IMG/VR virus record: IMGVR_UViG_3300037427_000343
Span: 1-31,927 of that record
Length of the DNA stretch: 31,927 bases
Origin: a virus
Reading direction: 5' to 3' (one strand)
Positions 21,701-25,658 of the stretch are shown here, in pieces. Position 1 is the first letter of the stretch. Every line of letters begins with the position of its first letter. The notes beneath the pieces were generated by a model. That model searched no databases. It was not told the origin of the DNA and was given only the letters and a program-made list of their open reading frames with translations. The position numbers were made by a program, and so were the translations under genes.

Positions 21701-22115
21701 CATTTATCGCATGATATGTTGTAATTCCACTAAAACCTCTTACACAACCAGTAAAACTTGTTTCTGTTTTATCAGTATATGTAATAATCTCATTATCAAT
21801 TTTTAAAAGACCCCATTTTTGAGGAAATCCTTTAGTATTACCACTAACAGTAATAATATCATCAGTAGTAGTAATACTAGAAGCAGTTGTTACTACACCA
21901 GAGATAACATCTTTGGTTAAATTATCAACCCTAATATATTTGTCAATGTTTTCGCCAATATCTACTACTCCACCCTGATATTCCTGAGAAATATAATATT
22001 GCTCTAAAAAATTCTCAAAAAGAGGATTTTCATTAATAGCAAATTCGGGAGCCTGATCAGAGACAACTTGATAAGTCTTAACTCTGTTAGATAAGGGGCT
22101 ATAGGTTTCTATCAT
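6705..22115 (-). CDS. 7: Giant gp7-position baseplate wedge / virion structural protein
   Basis: A single open frame of 5136 residues between gp6 and gp8, where T4 has gene 7 (1032 residues). Three stretches resemble the C-terminal core of T4 gp7 as I remember it: YESKGTDESFKILFKALFG (about 208-226), LIGQTLY (about 258-264), and an SYAIES...VNDIVHPSGM segment with its His at 2469. In T4 the second and third are close together, so here about 2200 residues separate them, and about 2650 more follow the third. The insertion holds several Gly-x-Gly-Tyr beta modules, many VGIGTT-like linkers, and a YHYH-family motif GWAYDGNPIYGPYG near residue 1272. The extension holds NGVLQ-P type modules (one near 4700-4790) and nine C-x2-D...YPR-x2-DP repeats. 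No signal peptide or membrane segment is evident. The ATG is six bases after gp6. Baseplate location is inferred from synteny and the split core. Confidence 0.85.
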   Translation of the reverse strand: MIETYSPLSNRVKTYQVVSDQAPEFAINENPLFENFLEQYYISQEYQGGVVDIGENIDKYIRVDNLTKDVISGVVTTASSITTTDDIITVSGNTKGFPQKWGLLKIDNEIITYTDKTETSFTGCVRGFSGITTYHAINDPKNLTFTESIADSHSSGANIQNLSSLFLKEFYEKLKVQYTPGLEGVPLSPDLDVNNFIKEARSLYESKGTDESFKILFKALFGLEPKINDLEKYLIKPSYANYLRRESFAVQLISGDPIKLIGQTLYQDDVPNNTLVNAASGPISEVVQIRDDYYRLSVFIGYDDRDLIQGTFVVPGKTQVIGKVGLGATVVTVDSTIGFGQTGTIDVGLTTETSYQKLDYTEKTVNQFIGVTTTTKDILSATSIYTPTVVYGYEDNDTSKQVNMRITGVLREFDSLQDLYGLSETSRVAIKNLGRNISNPAVNSTWEQTFFNSWIYNTSARYLIEDLSGSTVTLTGDIDKSSLKVGDTVELLVRNTETVAAASLPVTYVNNTNNSISIGGTFSIIPGLSYDIRRIQEKATSSIVPIIGGQNQILSDVTNTYILDAKNTENNIKEGYVASNSIPSYPIISDKVHSVLTNPTVSGGAWQGYNTLTDKYTIISFPQDVPFRTGEEVAYVPGGNTVPIGNLDKNSYFVEVLSQKNKIKLYPSRSFIPSGISVEFSPPNVATGVHDFVRIEQARKSIFPGRTLKRFILKQFLDKGYQQQTTSERTLDGNTGMLINGVEITNYKSDKFIYYGPLQSLDIVNSGRDYDVLYPPQITIENSTGINTAYGRVSIAGTVTDVLIDPIDYEVKKIISVDIHGGNGLGAKAQAVTELAYRQFTFNAKSFYDGGNIDPLDGKGGRFIMDKPHYYNTGDRVLYTSNNNPVIGLHTAASAGIDTCLVEGQSYYVGVTSATIFKLYRTKSDAVAGVANTVGFGTTAADLNTGIHQFRDYYTKRRISRMTILEGGSGYTNRRLSVAPAGISTLRDFVEFENHGFSNGEVVHYGISTTGGSVVSGLSSTAQYQVLKLDEDRFRLCYSGIATTRTPNTANYLNKEYVRFANHGTGYQDFYYPSVTVDVNVITDADTPQTIEANPIVRGQVVDTILYDKGRDYGSNIINFEKAPSVDINVGNFGQIGLTIVNGRIIDAFVQARGQDYDGPPDLTVTGVGTATGAKLRAVMNAREISSVRVLAQGAGYASTTTSVTVKAPGDSATFSTKVRRLVANKYKTTGTLNGDYLAPVEDGLAIESVAYGATVRNAFNDDGSGHSPIIGWAYDGNPIYGPYGFTDIDDIQSSATRMTTSYELDSNRVYNRPSISDYEAGFFIEDYYYNTEGSLDEHNGRFAKTPEFPEGAYVYHASVDNILNPEFPYYIGDTYRGTPLRVNTVSGEKIKQQAFDFENSQLVRNTLPYKMFGDGVAYDFVYQPYKQIPNVATPYKIDIGSIDNIRISSPGTGYTIGAKIDFTNEDTGGSGALAYVDTLTGKEVTKIETTFLNYTGTTFEWRNDRVIAHIAPSHDLNSKDFIQVAGLSTSVNKLTASHKIASVNYSTTLLEDGFVGLVTDIRVQYIPPTVSVGSTVGFSSYTPSLVGIGTTVGIGTETASILNIYRNDSALRVRRSLGVTTSGIIGLGISYYADQIEIPLITDKFTSKPNIKYYFDATEAVGVGTTPGLSVTNSYQYLGVTTDRSLLVQTIYWPNHGLKTNDEIKFYFPPGTSKTIGCATTDFNYAGTFNLADGQSLYVTPKTNDTIGIKTTKSSKDLWFVNTGTTEYDYLFEKQEINQVTGSVQKITSTIQTESEHELSDTDKIDLIVKPGLATGIGSTTYTKIQLINNYIISNPFNIDQTGINTTSNRITANSHGLITGDRILYYGSNLPDGVTEREYYVIRIDDNTLSLANTLKEALGTPNVVNITSQGGSGQTINPINPQLRPYSNSDLVFDLSDSTLQGYDLKFYYDATFFNEFVGSGTSLGFEVVGVSTLATVGIGSTIPVATNEYHPTLTLKHSDTIPPVLFYNLFGPSGIVTTDSTVVNGTEIKYVDSSYTGSYDITSIGSTEFSINLRFRPESLQYNASDVDVLEYTTKSASATGGISTIRIANRGLNYSRLPGISSIAGSGINATLIPESSSINKLAEMTVPDDVYGYPSDNTLKPDAFIPRVVEIDSFATIDEVRVTYGGKFYINAPALALYDKGTGTIVDTGLITCELSDSAVTSATVSVPPIGLSNNDYGVSPIRNSNGISIVSAEAQLGILTCKITTPVLGYTNEPIGIGDSCLVEGISYDAGSGTGYNSGDYKFAPFIVTDYNDATNPRQVTFDLNGISTNPGTGATVSFGFGQITQSEYLARFEVVKGTSKFIPNEPFKRNQNALADIQLDFIDENAAKIIVSGAEPLEVNDILIGKLSGSLCRVIGITEFDGSFNIASSVKTLVGWRDNIGIINDTNQVLPDNDYYQNMSYAIESKKTYEELVTYVNDIVHPSGMKNFANTEIIAEGVPGDTIKPAEDAGGLVLDFIGDPIRVDSIYPFDLGRDFLAQGNISKFIELRTTRLSDFILNRTNRVLNIDDISPQFVSNESNDLSDYRVVAQYPAGRYFQRWFTQTVHHAEDPKKNQYQLNEFISVTIDGDTYLLQKQEMKNFDQVGLGTGYIVFDTDYDPASSKTYLIARPNEAFDTNYEIKTWQQNFADSVGVGTSAFSHIRLDGGLTQVAAASTLGISTTTNVVGLSTLSTQAALIHFIVIDNPGGGAAKQVDYFEYAVMHNGVDTYLTELTAFNSKQNLSGLSGPDFIGTFSSKIEGGLLKLDFENGSTNTVNVKYKTIAIDPSTVGPSNYRFKIPFTPDGTERSGRIEASSQSKSGITTIAGISSITDLSVKSTVHVSYGATQSLHQIYLLTDPYNQQNFITETPLAAIGSTTGVGTFGSTYRPDGNINLEFHPSVAGVVSVTAYNEVMYLQLDNNGTIDGIGELNYGQSYESVAQNVYLGINNRDIKSFDLKYRGYPIYAQECNISDPTILDYSLGQFNQKHFFSTYEQLTYKPDSNLVGVGGSALVYQTGAGTTGYLPDTVYAIKDNNQQYRIALTENDAKIGAGVTFLENTGTGNQHRFSMRKRDSKSMISISGLVQKPISYTAINYTLDVPVAGFVTAFVLSGISSIRSGDLLKIEDEYSIVRTVGFGTTTIGPTVGIGTWTLVEIERGAIGTAATAHAAGETARLFRGSFQILDSKVHFTQAPLGGDTGIINPNNLPFARATFGGRTFLRQDYAKNQIFDDMSERFNGLETTYPLTTIGSAVTGIGSTGGNGVLFINNIFQAPYSENNTKANFKIEEAAGISSVVFTGISSFGYDTPIIDTGDINENQLPRGGIIVSVASTPGRGYAPFIGANVKPLFDSNGTLTSIVGVPTVGSAVAVSTAFYNNESGIMEVSTVAPHNLKIEDPVYLNGLQMECIGYKHIFRSATSNALIMGGDYVHTWDGGTATNAVNVQSGAESGNQKSPNGSTYDASTGVLTLSFGTAHGMTTGDTITLDANSLTYTCSRDNHATQHTYPRSTDPISGVTTGITTTSTTAFSLNVGISTLVYADVSDARYNALTGAMTLSIGSTAVGLVYANNNIVGLATESVTMSCDKDSYATYHAYPRLTDPFYNKTGSATTTADSITINVGKSGLGYGSTIGITSFVYDHVSGIATIIADANHNFTDPNLIGITTGALTFTCSQDEYATDHTYPRASDPVNDKFLEIRNVTNNTFDVFVGITSNVGWTPTNAVYDPVAGIMTMTIPNHNIMAGTTIKLKGNSLDFKCAMDGNSQTKSYPRLTDPYYNEAISVASTTATGIAITVGTSPTVNYSVTTATYTPATGFLDLNIGQHGLAEQTAIKLATGSLIFRCATDSYISSHAYPRNTIDTQTVNGAVYDANAGIMTVTVVPGGRLIHDGDYIRFDNDSISFKCDMDGGTSTKTYPRSSDPVSGKWLPITGIGTTSFTVEVGKSPIAPYSISSAVYDPTAGIVTATIGDHGLMTGQSIQISPESMSFRCGLDTYQSLHKYPRSSDPGFTTAVSIASTSANSISFQVLASQPSTNISTHHYVPHEGLTAESGTQYDGIVGIMTVTSTNHGLSNGDYVMFDTGAVSFTCAMDDNSTPHAYPRETDPYSGKWIKVSNVTTNTFRVNSMQSGLTGQSDHIFLSGVTGAIKRSQVHGGGAYGHTFQAAGVGSMDQKRDRAYDQPIDIVSVGATTRTITDGVYDGVAGIMTVTVASHGFMNGDRVKFDDNSISFKCYRDWYRIAHSYPRPSDPISGKWVSIASTTVNTFAVDVGKSGPSQQFDHRFDSAVTDGLKKQTGYITLQVGIATDTSEHRYDIGAGHEATNAVVSGGNYAHTFQSATTGAVQYGGDYSHQFVSAASSALYIDSWSGAALTPTNAVYNPSTGIIQFTANNHGLVKPENFKLAGIGVTCTYGSKTYPSGVQGYYYTVRSVGTTTSFTTFVGVSTLTHPYTGGGIVRVGLTTNIYPDYDQQLDVVGIISAKTFTVNAGPSTIPHSYHAGGTAAPYYELSFGSGYTTDLQTITEAICVVDSTKSGAGATVTATVGAGGTLIYSIDHAGSGYIATNTYISAPWPSGSNLAVTGSYREGLGNTTTTGVGCSITVDIIGLSTNFVGYSTGSEFQLNEVYIWKMTKFGYGFKRGDKINLVGLSTDPTAGDLFIPFEIEVINVFSDDVAAWQFGNIDYIDNIKTFQDGNRKRFPLYYQNQLVSFEIDNNDSDSREIDLAPVLMIFVNGVLQEPYKHYEFTGGTSVSFETAPTIEDDVFIFFYRGTVGADSSFFDVNEIIKEGDSLELFKSAEIEKNTVPKITDNFDQNEPRIVSRIATASVVETPFYQGGGVSNDNYKPIRWNKQKSDKVFGGAIVSKARDSSEAQIYPTANVIAGFAATDTTLYVDHTENFRDLDGQLTDDFGLYVYGVGVGTTAQAGVNWEVWNDIDPLVTDVKGYTGLITGITTSVGIGTDLGIVFQLDTNNLVNSNNASFVTGFATGYPFKVYGTGISPAAGVITSTDTHDSDVIGISTFEVDNIYYAHALSWDGSARTGVITCNIHSGTDVSGLVGVGSTLHPAARFTWGRFSSAIRDVSYPIALTVKGLDYNPDLDNFPIAQRRNIGLRNTGAFNKTL
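8690..11690 (-). repeat. Coding tandem repeat array in the giant gp7-like protein
   Basis: Nine diverged protein repeats lie in frame inside the giant gene. Each unit has the order Y-D-x-x-x-G-[IV]-[ML]-T, then H-G-[LM], then [FY]-x-C-x2-D, then x-[HKS]-x-YPR-x2-DP, then a Thr-rich strand. The YPR codons fall near 11525, 11260, 10994, 10741, 10486, 10303, 10046, 9756 and 9325. Spacing is 253-290 bases, except for a short unit of about 183 bases (10486 to 10303) and a long one of about 431 (9756 to 9325). A tenth, degenerate unit (TCTYGSKTYPSG) is near 8810. His-rich linkers such as GHTF and SHQF are interspersed. The DNA copies are diverged, so this is an old protein repeat and not a fresh DNA duplication. 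It may form a row of beta domains projecting from the baseplate, which is inference. Confidence 0.85.
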
Positions 22116-22121
22116 TCTTGT

Positions 22122-24041
22122 TTACTGTCTAGTAATTGTACCATTAGAGTAACTAGATGTGACCTTATACCCAATTCCAGAGATTTGTTGTCCAGAAGAT
22201 ATAGTGTCTCTCACAATATTTATCGTAGTATTTGACATGTCTAATTGAAGATACAAATCCTTCAATCCAATAATATCATTGGATTCTGGAAACGCTTGTA
22301 TTTCAATAATACCCGAAGCAAGTGAGGATGATGTAATATTAATAGTATTAATCATTATTTCACCTTTTTCATAATCTACTGTTCCTGCAGAAGGAATAAC
22401 AACAGGTGCATCTTCACCTGACAATTCAGTTATTTGAATAACAGCAAGATCACCTGTTTTTAAGTCTGCATGTGGTAAATCTGTAAAGTATAATGTATTA
22501 CCATTATTAGAAATAGTAAATCCAGTAGATTTAATATTTTTACCTTTAGGATTTACATGAAATGAATTACCAAAGCATAATTCATACTGCGAAGATGCAT
22601 TAAATATAGGTTTCAAATCTCTTCTCATCTTCAATTTAGTAATATTGGAAACAAATGCGCTATTGGATTCATCAATAATTTTCTGAACCTCAGAAAACTT
22701 AAATCTACCACCAAATGCATTTAAATTAGTAGATTTTCCATAATTTGTTAACGCATCACTCAATTGAGACTTCAATCCATTCGTATCACTAAAAATATTT
22801 GCATTATAATATGCATTAACATCCATTTCAACATAAAGAACCTTCAAATCAACGATTCTTTGATTAATCCCTGCAATAGAGTAACTTTTTAACCTATCTA
22901 AAATTTGTGTTTTACTAAAGTCAGACAAATAAGTGGAATTTCGAGGTTTAATGCTTAAAATAACTGTTCCATATTCAGGAGGATCTAGTTCTTCACCTCC
23001 AATGACGGAAACTGACTCTGCATCAGGGAATATACTCTGTACAATACCTTCGTAATCCCTTCCTGTAACCGCCCTGTACTGCGATGAATAGACTCTAGGT
23101 GCAATATACTTAATTGACTCTATATCTTCGATATCACCGCCTCCTTTAGCGGTCTGTACTGTTGTAATAGTTATGGTTTGTGATGCAGGAAGAGGATTTC
23201 CAGCATCATCTACAGAATCACCACTAAATGAGAAGAATTTTCCATCATTTCCTGCTTTTCCATCGGTAATAATGTAACTTACTTCAATAATATCACCATT
23301 ATCGAGTTTTTTACCGAATAGTCCATCACCAAACATCAATTCATACTTCTCATCCTTAATTTCTTGAATAAGATAGATGTTTGACTTCTCATTAATACCT
23401 GTAATATTATCAATTCTCGAATATTCAAGACCAGAAGTGGATCCAGACTTCCTTACAAACACTCTAATCGAATCAGCATCAATAAATGAGTTATCTAATA
23501 CAAATCTTTGGTCTAAACTACCACTAACTACGAAATTTTTCTTTAAAAGTGTACCTTGATATACTGTTATGTCTCTAAATTGCGCTGTTCTTGGTGGATT
23601 TACTAAAACATTGCTTCCAGCATCAATTGGACTAGTAACAGTTATATTATCTGGGATAGAAAATGTAAAAGAAGTGTTATTTTGTGCTCCTACACAGATT
23701 AATCCTTTGCGTAATCTAACGCTATTGCTATTTCCGTTGAATTTAAAATCAAAATTTATAATTGCTTGAGCAGATTTACGAGATCTTGGTACATATCCTA
23801 TATTTCTTGCTAAAGATACGACATTTTCTCTTAGAGTTGCTGAATCCAAGAAGGATTCGTTGACAACCATGTTACTATTAAATGCTGTAATATAAGTATT
23901 GTACGCTAAAATGTCAATTAAGATAGAAATATTCGATCCTTCAAAGTCAAAATCAGTAAAATTACTGTTTGCTCTAAGATAAGAACGAATTTGTGCCTTA
24001 ATTTGGTCAAAATCAAGGTTAGTAAACTTGGTTACGGGCAT
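22122..24041 (-). CDS. 6: Baseplate wedge protein gp6
   Basis: 639 residues, close to the 660 of T4 gp6. The N-terminus MPVTKFTNLDFDQIKAQIRSYL, followed by FEGSNISILIDILAYNTYI and FLDSATLRENVVSLARNIGY, is the typical gp6 / baseplate J-like opening. Gp6 forms the ring of wedge dimers that ties the six baseplate wedges around the hub and helps drive the change to the contracted state. A mid-protein stretch with YSSQYRAVTGRDYEGIVQSIFPDAESVSVIGGEE fits the baseplate J-like core. The gene starts four bases after the gp25 stop and ends six bases before the giant gp7-like gene, so it belongs to the transcript from the late promoter at 24466. Confidence 0.93.
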   Translation of the reverse strand: MPVTKFTNLDFDQIKAQIRSYLRANSNFTDFDFEGSNISILIDILAYNTYITAFNSNMVVNESFLDSATLRENVVSLARNIGYVPRSRKSAQAIINFDFKFNGNSNSVRLRKGLICVGAQNNTSFTFSIPDNITVTSPIDAGSNVLVNPPRTAQFRDITVYQGTLLKKNFVVSGSLDQRFVLDNSFIDADSIRVFVRKSGSTSGLEYSRIDNITGINEKSNIYLIQEIKDEKYELMFGDGLFGKKLDNGDIIEVSYIITDGKAGNDGKFFSFSGDSVDDAGNPLPASQTITITTVQTAKGGGDIEDIESIKYIAPRVYSSQYRAVTGRDYEGIVQSIFPDAESVSVIGGEELDPPEYGTVILSIKPRNSTYLSDFSKTQILDRLKSYSIAGINQRIVDLKVLYVEMDVNAYYNANIFSDTNGLKSQLSDALTNYGKSTNLNAFGGRFKFSEVQKIIDESNSAFVSNITKLKMRRDLKPIFNASSQYELCFGNSFHVNPKGKNIKSTGFTISNNGNTLYFTDLPHADLKTGDLAVIQITELSGEDAPVVIPSAGTVDYEKGEIMINTINITSSSLASGIIEIQAFPESNDIIGLKDLYLQLDMSNTTINIVRDTISSGQQISGIGYKVTSSYSNGTITRQ

Positions 24042-24045
24042 TTTT

Positions 24046-24438
24046 CTATCTAGTTGCCTCTAAGAGGAATGAAAATGATTGAGTAGAGTAGTCTTGACCT
24101 ACAATTTCATATGATACAATAACTTCAAAAGCATTTCTATCTGGAAATGGGAACGCTTCAACGATAACATCAGCAATTCTGGGTTCCCAACTAGCTAGTT
24201 GGTCTTGAATTTGTCTTGCAATTACACTTCCAGTGGCAACATCAACAAAACCAAATAGAGAATCTGTTATATCTGTTCCAAGTGTGCTATAAAACCTCTC
24301 GTTTATACCAGTTTGCACTAGATTTTTTACAGAACGAGTGATGGCCCTCTCATTTTTAAGTACATTCAAATCACCAGTTACGGGATTTGGTACAAAATCA
24401 AGAGAAATATCTTTATAACCTCTGGATTTAGTCGCCAT
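24046..24438 (-). CDS. 25: Baseplate wedge protein gp25
   Basis: About 130 residues (T4 gp25 has 132). Gp25 belongs to the gp25/TssE family and sits at the sheath-baseplate interface, where it nucleates sheath assembly with gp6 and gp53. The signature EPR motif is present in ASWEPRIADVIVEAFPFPDR, and SLFGFVDVATG...IQDQL matches the family's preceding helix. I prefer the ATG at 24438, giving MATKSRGYKDIS; a TTG two codons earlier is possible but has no added support. No strong Shine-Dalgarno is visible. The TATAAATA late promoter is 28 bases upstream, making this the first gene of the baseplate operon, and gp6 follows after four bases. Confidence 0.93.
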   Translation of the reverse strand: MATKSRGYKDISLDFVPNPVTGDLNVLKNERAITRSVKNLVQTGINERFYSTLGTDITDSLFGFVDVATGSVIARQIQDQLASWEPRIADVIVEAFPFPDRNAFEVIVSYEIVGQDYSTQSFSFLLEATR

Positions 24439-24465
24439 TAACAAGTTGGCATTACATATCAGGGT

Positions 24466-24473
24466 TATTTATA
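24466..24473 (-). promoter_or_regulatory. T4-type late promoter (TATAAATA) for the 25-6-7 operon
   Basis: On the minus strand the bases read TATAAATA, 28 bases before the gp25 ATG in the short gap after the Ycf35-like gene. The motif matches the late promoter element of T4-like phages exactly. It is probably the main promoter for gp25, gp6 and the giant gp7-like gene. Confidence 0.8.
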
Positions 24474-24483
24474 CTCTATTTTC

Positions 24484-24867
24484 TCAATTCCAACGAGTGA
24501 CTACTAATTCGATGCTATTATCATCCATTTCCCATTCTTCTGCTACCTGCCAACCATCTTCTTTTATCTGATTATGAATAGTCATCCTTGCATATTGTTG
24601 TGTGACTTTTTCAATAAACCTTTTTGGAGGAATAGGATGATCCCATGTTTGCAAATCTGCCACTAATTCATATACACCTGTTACTTCATTTAAACGAAAT
24701 CCTATATCATTCCCTATAGCAACATCAACTTTTACCTTCTCATGATTGTGATCAATAGGGTTAATTAATAAATGATCCTCCTGCACATCGTACTGAAGGA
24801 TCTCTAATGCTTCGAGCAAAGCGGGTTTTTTTGTTATCTTAGTCTTTATCGTACTAAAGTGTGACAT
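24484..24867 (-). CDS. ycf35: DUF1257 / Ycf35-like protein
   Basis: 127 residues starting MSHFSTIKTKITKKPALLEAL, the hallmark opening of the DUF1257 (Ycf35) family of cyanobacteria, algal plastids and some cyanophages. Other family features are the central IGNDIGFRLN then YELVADLQTW, and the later FIEKVTQQYARMTI. The biochemical function is unknown. In bacteria the family is often found beside DUF2997, and sometimes near a Ycf46-type AAA ATPase or a ferredoxin; neither of those is seen here. It overlaps the upstream DUF2997 gene by one base (TAATG), indicating translational coupling, and is the last gene before the late baseplate promoter. It is likely a host-derived auxiliary gene, which is inference. 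I considered gp53 because of the position, but the N-terminus argues clearly for DUF1257. Confidence 0.9.
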   Translation of the reverse strand: MSHFSTIKTKITKKPALLEALEILQYDVQEDHLLINPIDHNHEKVKVDVAIGNDIGFRLNEVTGVYELVADLQTWDHPIPPKRFIEKVTQQYARMTIHNQIKEDGWQVAEEWEMDDNSIELVVTRWN

Positions 24868-25073
24868 TAGCAGCCTTCCGAGTCGTGTACATATTCTTCA
24901 ATTGGTTCATTCTCATAATAAGCAGGACTAAATTCCCTAGTTAATACTGTTCCTAGTTCTGCTTCTACTTTATTAGTTATCTCTAAACATTGACTGCCAG
25001 TTACACCTGTTGTCTCTACCGATACTAAACCATCTTGTCTGATGGAATACTTAACCGTTTCCTGTTTTGACAT
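24867..25073 (-). CDS. DUF2997 family protein, partner of Ycf35
   Basis: 68 residues: VKYSIRQDGLVSVETTGVTG followed by SQCLEITNKVEAELGTVLTREFSPAYYEN. This fits the DUF2997 pattern I know from cyanobacteria: a short beta hairpin, a GxxGxxCxxxT segment, an E-x-x-LGTV-x-x-RE helix end, then a Tyr-rich tail. In cyanobacterial genomes this family is commonly adjacent to DUF1257, and the same order with a one-base overlap (TAATG) is kept here, so the two probably act together. The function is unknown. A near-consensus late element (TCTAAATA) lies 23 bases upstream of the ATG. Confidence 0.8.
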   Translation of the reverse strand: MSKQETVKYSIRQDGLVSVETTGVTGSQCLEITNKVEAELGTVLTREFSPAYYENEPIEEYVHDSEGC

Positions 25074-25095
25074 AACTAAAAAAGCGAGTGTGTGT

Positions 25096-25103
25096 TATTT
25101 AGA
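25096..25103 (-). promoter_or_regulatory. Possible late promoter, one mismatch (TCTAAATA)
   Basis: The minus strand reads TCTAAATA, one base off the TATAAATA late element, 23 bases before the DUF2997 ATG. It overlaps the stop codon of the upstream 49-aa gene, as the gp8 promoter overlaps the stop of the giant gene. With one mismatch in an AT-rich genome it could be chance. Confidence 0.3.
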
Positions 25104-25248
25104 ACTGTTTAGGATGTGTAACTACATCACCATGTATTTCACCTATATCATCTATATGTGCATGATCAATCTTTTCAATATGTAAATGCTCTAGAGAATT
25201 AGCAATTCTTTCAAGAGCATTTGCAATACGATTAAACTCTTCACTCAT
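25099..25248 (-). CDS. Small conserved-looking protein, 49 aa
   Basis: An ATG frame of 49 residues reading MSEEFNRIANALERIANSL, then EHLHIEKIDHAHIDDIGEI and HGDVVTHPKQF. The first 20 residues form an amphipathic heptad-like helix (FNRIANALERIANSLEHL); the rest is His/Asp-rich. A good Shine-Dalgarno (AGGAG) lies about 11 bases before the ATG, unlike most neighbours. It overlaps the end of the preceding 28-aa membrane peptide. The function is unknown. The alternating His/Asp tail might bind metal, which is speculative. Confidence 0.65.
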   Translation of the reverse strand: MSEEFNRIANALERIANSLEHLHIEKIDHAHIDDIGEIHGDVVTHPKQF

Positions 25249-25327
25249 GATGGGATTTTCTCCTATGATAAATTTGGATACACATTACAAGTAATATAAG
25301 GATAAAAACAATGATATCATCAATCAC
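25241..25327 (-). CDS. Tiny single-pass membrane peptide, 28 aa, GTG start
   Basis: A GTG frame of 28 residues: an acidic start (MIDD), a hydrophobic segment IIVFILILLVMCIQIY (about residues 5-20), then a basic tail HRRKSHHE. The GTG shares bases with the TGA stop of the upstream 64-aa gene (GTGA), the kind of coupling seen across this phage, and the frame ends just past the next ATG. The charge pattern fits a single transmembrane helix with the positive end at the C-terminus. The function is unknown; membrane location is a prediction from hydrophobicity only. Confidence 0.5.
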   Translation of the reverse strand: MIDDIIVFILILLVMCIQIYHRRKSHHE

Positions 25328-25518
25328 GGTTTACCAGTTCTTACCTGTGTCTCTAGTATAGCCTCTTTTATAACAGTTTTCAACTGCCTTAACTTCTTCT
25401 TACCGAGACCTGCTCTTGTATCGATCTTTACCTTTACCCAATATACTCCTGCTAATACTAACAGAAAGGGAATAGCATCTGCCCAAGAGATCTCATTCCA
25501 TGCTTCTACTACATTCAT
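25324..25518 (-). CDS. Small membrane protein, 64 aa
   Basis: 64 residues with one predicted transmembrane helix (about 15-31, DAIPFLLVLAGVYWVKV), followed by a Lys/Arg-rich amphipathic stretch (AGLGKKKLRQLKTVIKEAI). The ATG overlaps the TGA of the upstream 47-aa gene (ATGA), and its own TGA overlaps the GTG of the 28-aa membrane peptide, so three small genes are translationally linked. AGGAAG lies just before the ATG. I do not recognise a family. Two adjacent small membrane proteins could suggest a lysis or membrane-remodelling role, but nothing here proves it. Confidence 0.65.
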   Translation of the reverse strand: MNVVEAWNEISWADAIPFLLVLAGVYWVKVKIDTRAGLGKKKLRQLKTVIKEAILETQVRTGKP

Positions 25519-25658
25519 CTTCCTTGTCCTCTATAAGGCTTACGAGCCGAGTTTCGGGCGGTAGCGGAAAATTTGGTATTCTTACCTTGCCCTTGTCTAG
25601 TCTTCTTCGGGGTTGTTTGAATTGTTGTCCCCGTTGGACTGGTGTACAGTTTTGCCAT
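25515..25658 (-). CDS. Small basic protein in an overlapping frame, 47 aa
   Basis: A 47-residue ATG frame reading MAKLYTSPTGTTIQTTPKK, then TRQGQGKNTKFSATARNSAR and KPYRGQGR. It is strongly basic with no clear acidic residues, so nucleic-acid binding is plausible. The first 62 bases overlap the 3' end of the 75-aa gene in a different frame, and the stop overlaps the ATG of the 64-aa membrane protein (ATGA). The sequence resembles small basic hypothetical proteins I recall from marine cyanophages, so I believe it is real; this rests on memory. It is too short for common ORF cut-offs. The function is unknown. Confidence 0.6.
   Translation of the reverse strand: MAKLYTSPTGTTIQTTPKKTRQGQGKNTKFSATARNSARKPYRGQGR

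Noticed and set aside
6025-23769. Many plus-strand frames of 60-100 codons opposite gp8, the giant gene and gp6
   Set aside because: They are antisense shadows of long, well-supported genes and show no start signals or recognisable products.
24484-24867. Assignment of this gene as baseplate gp53 on grounds of position
   Set aside because: The MSHFSTIKTKI opening and YELVADL segment identify DUF1257/Ycf35, and the adjacent DUF2997 gene confirms the context.
25540-25580. GC-rich patch resembling part of a tRNA
   Set aside because: No cloverleaf or T-loop consensus can be drawn, and the bases are explained by the 47-aa basic protein. No tRNA was found elsewhere in the window either.
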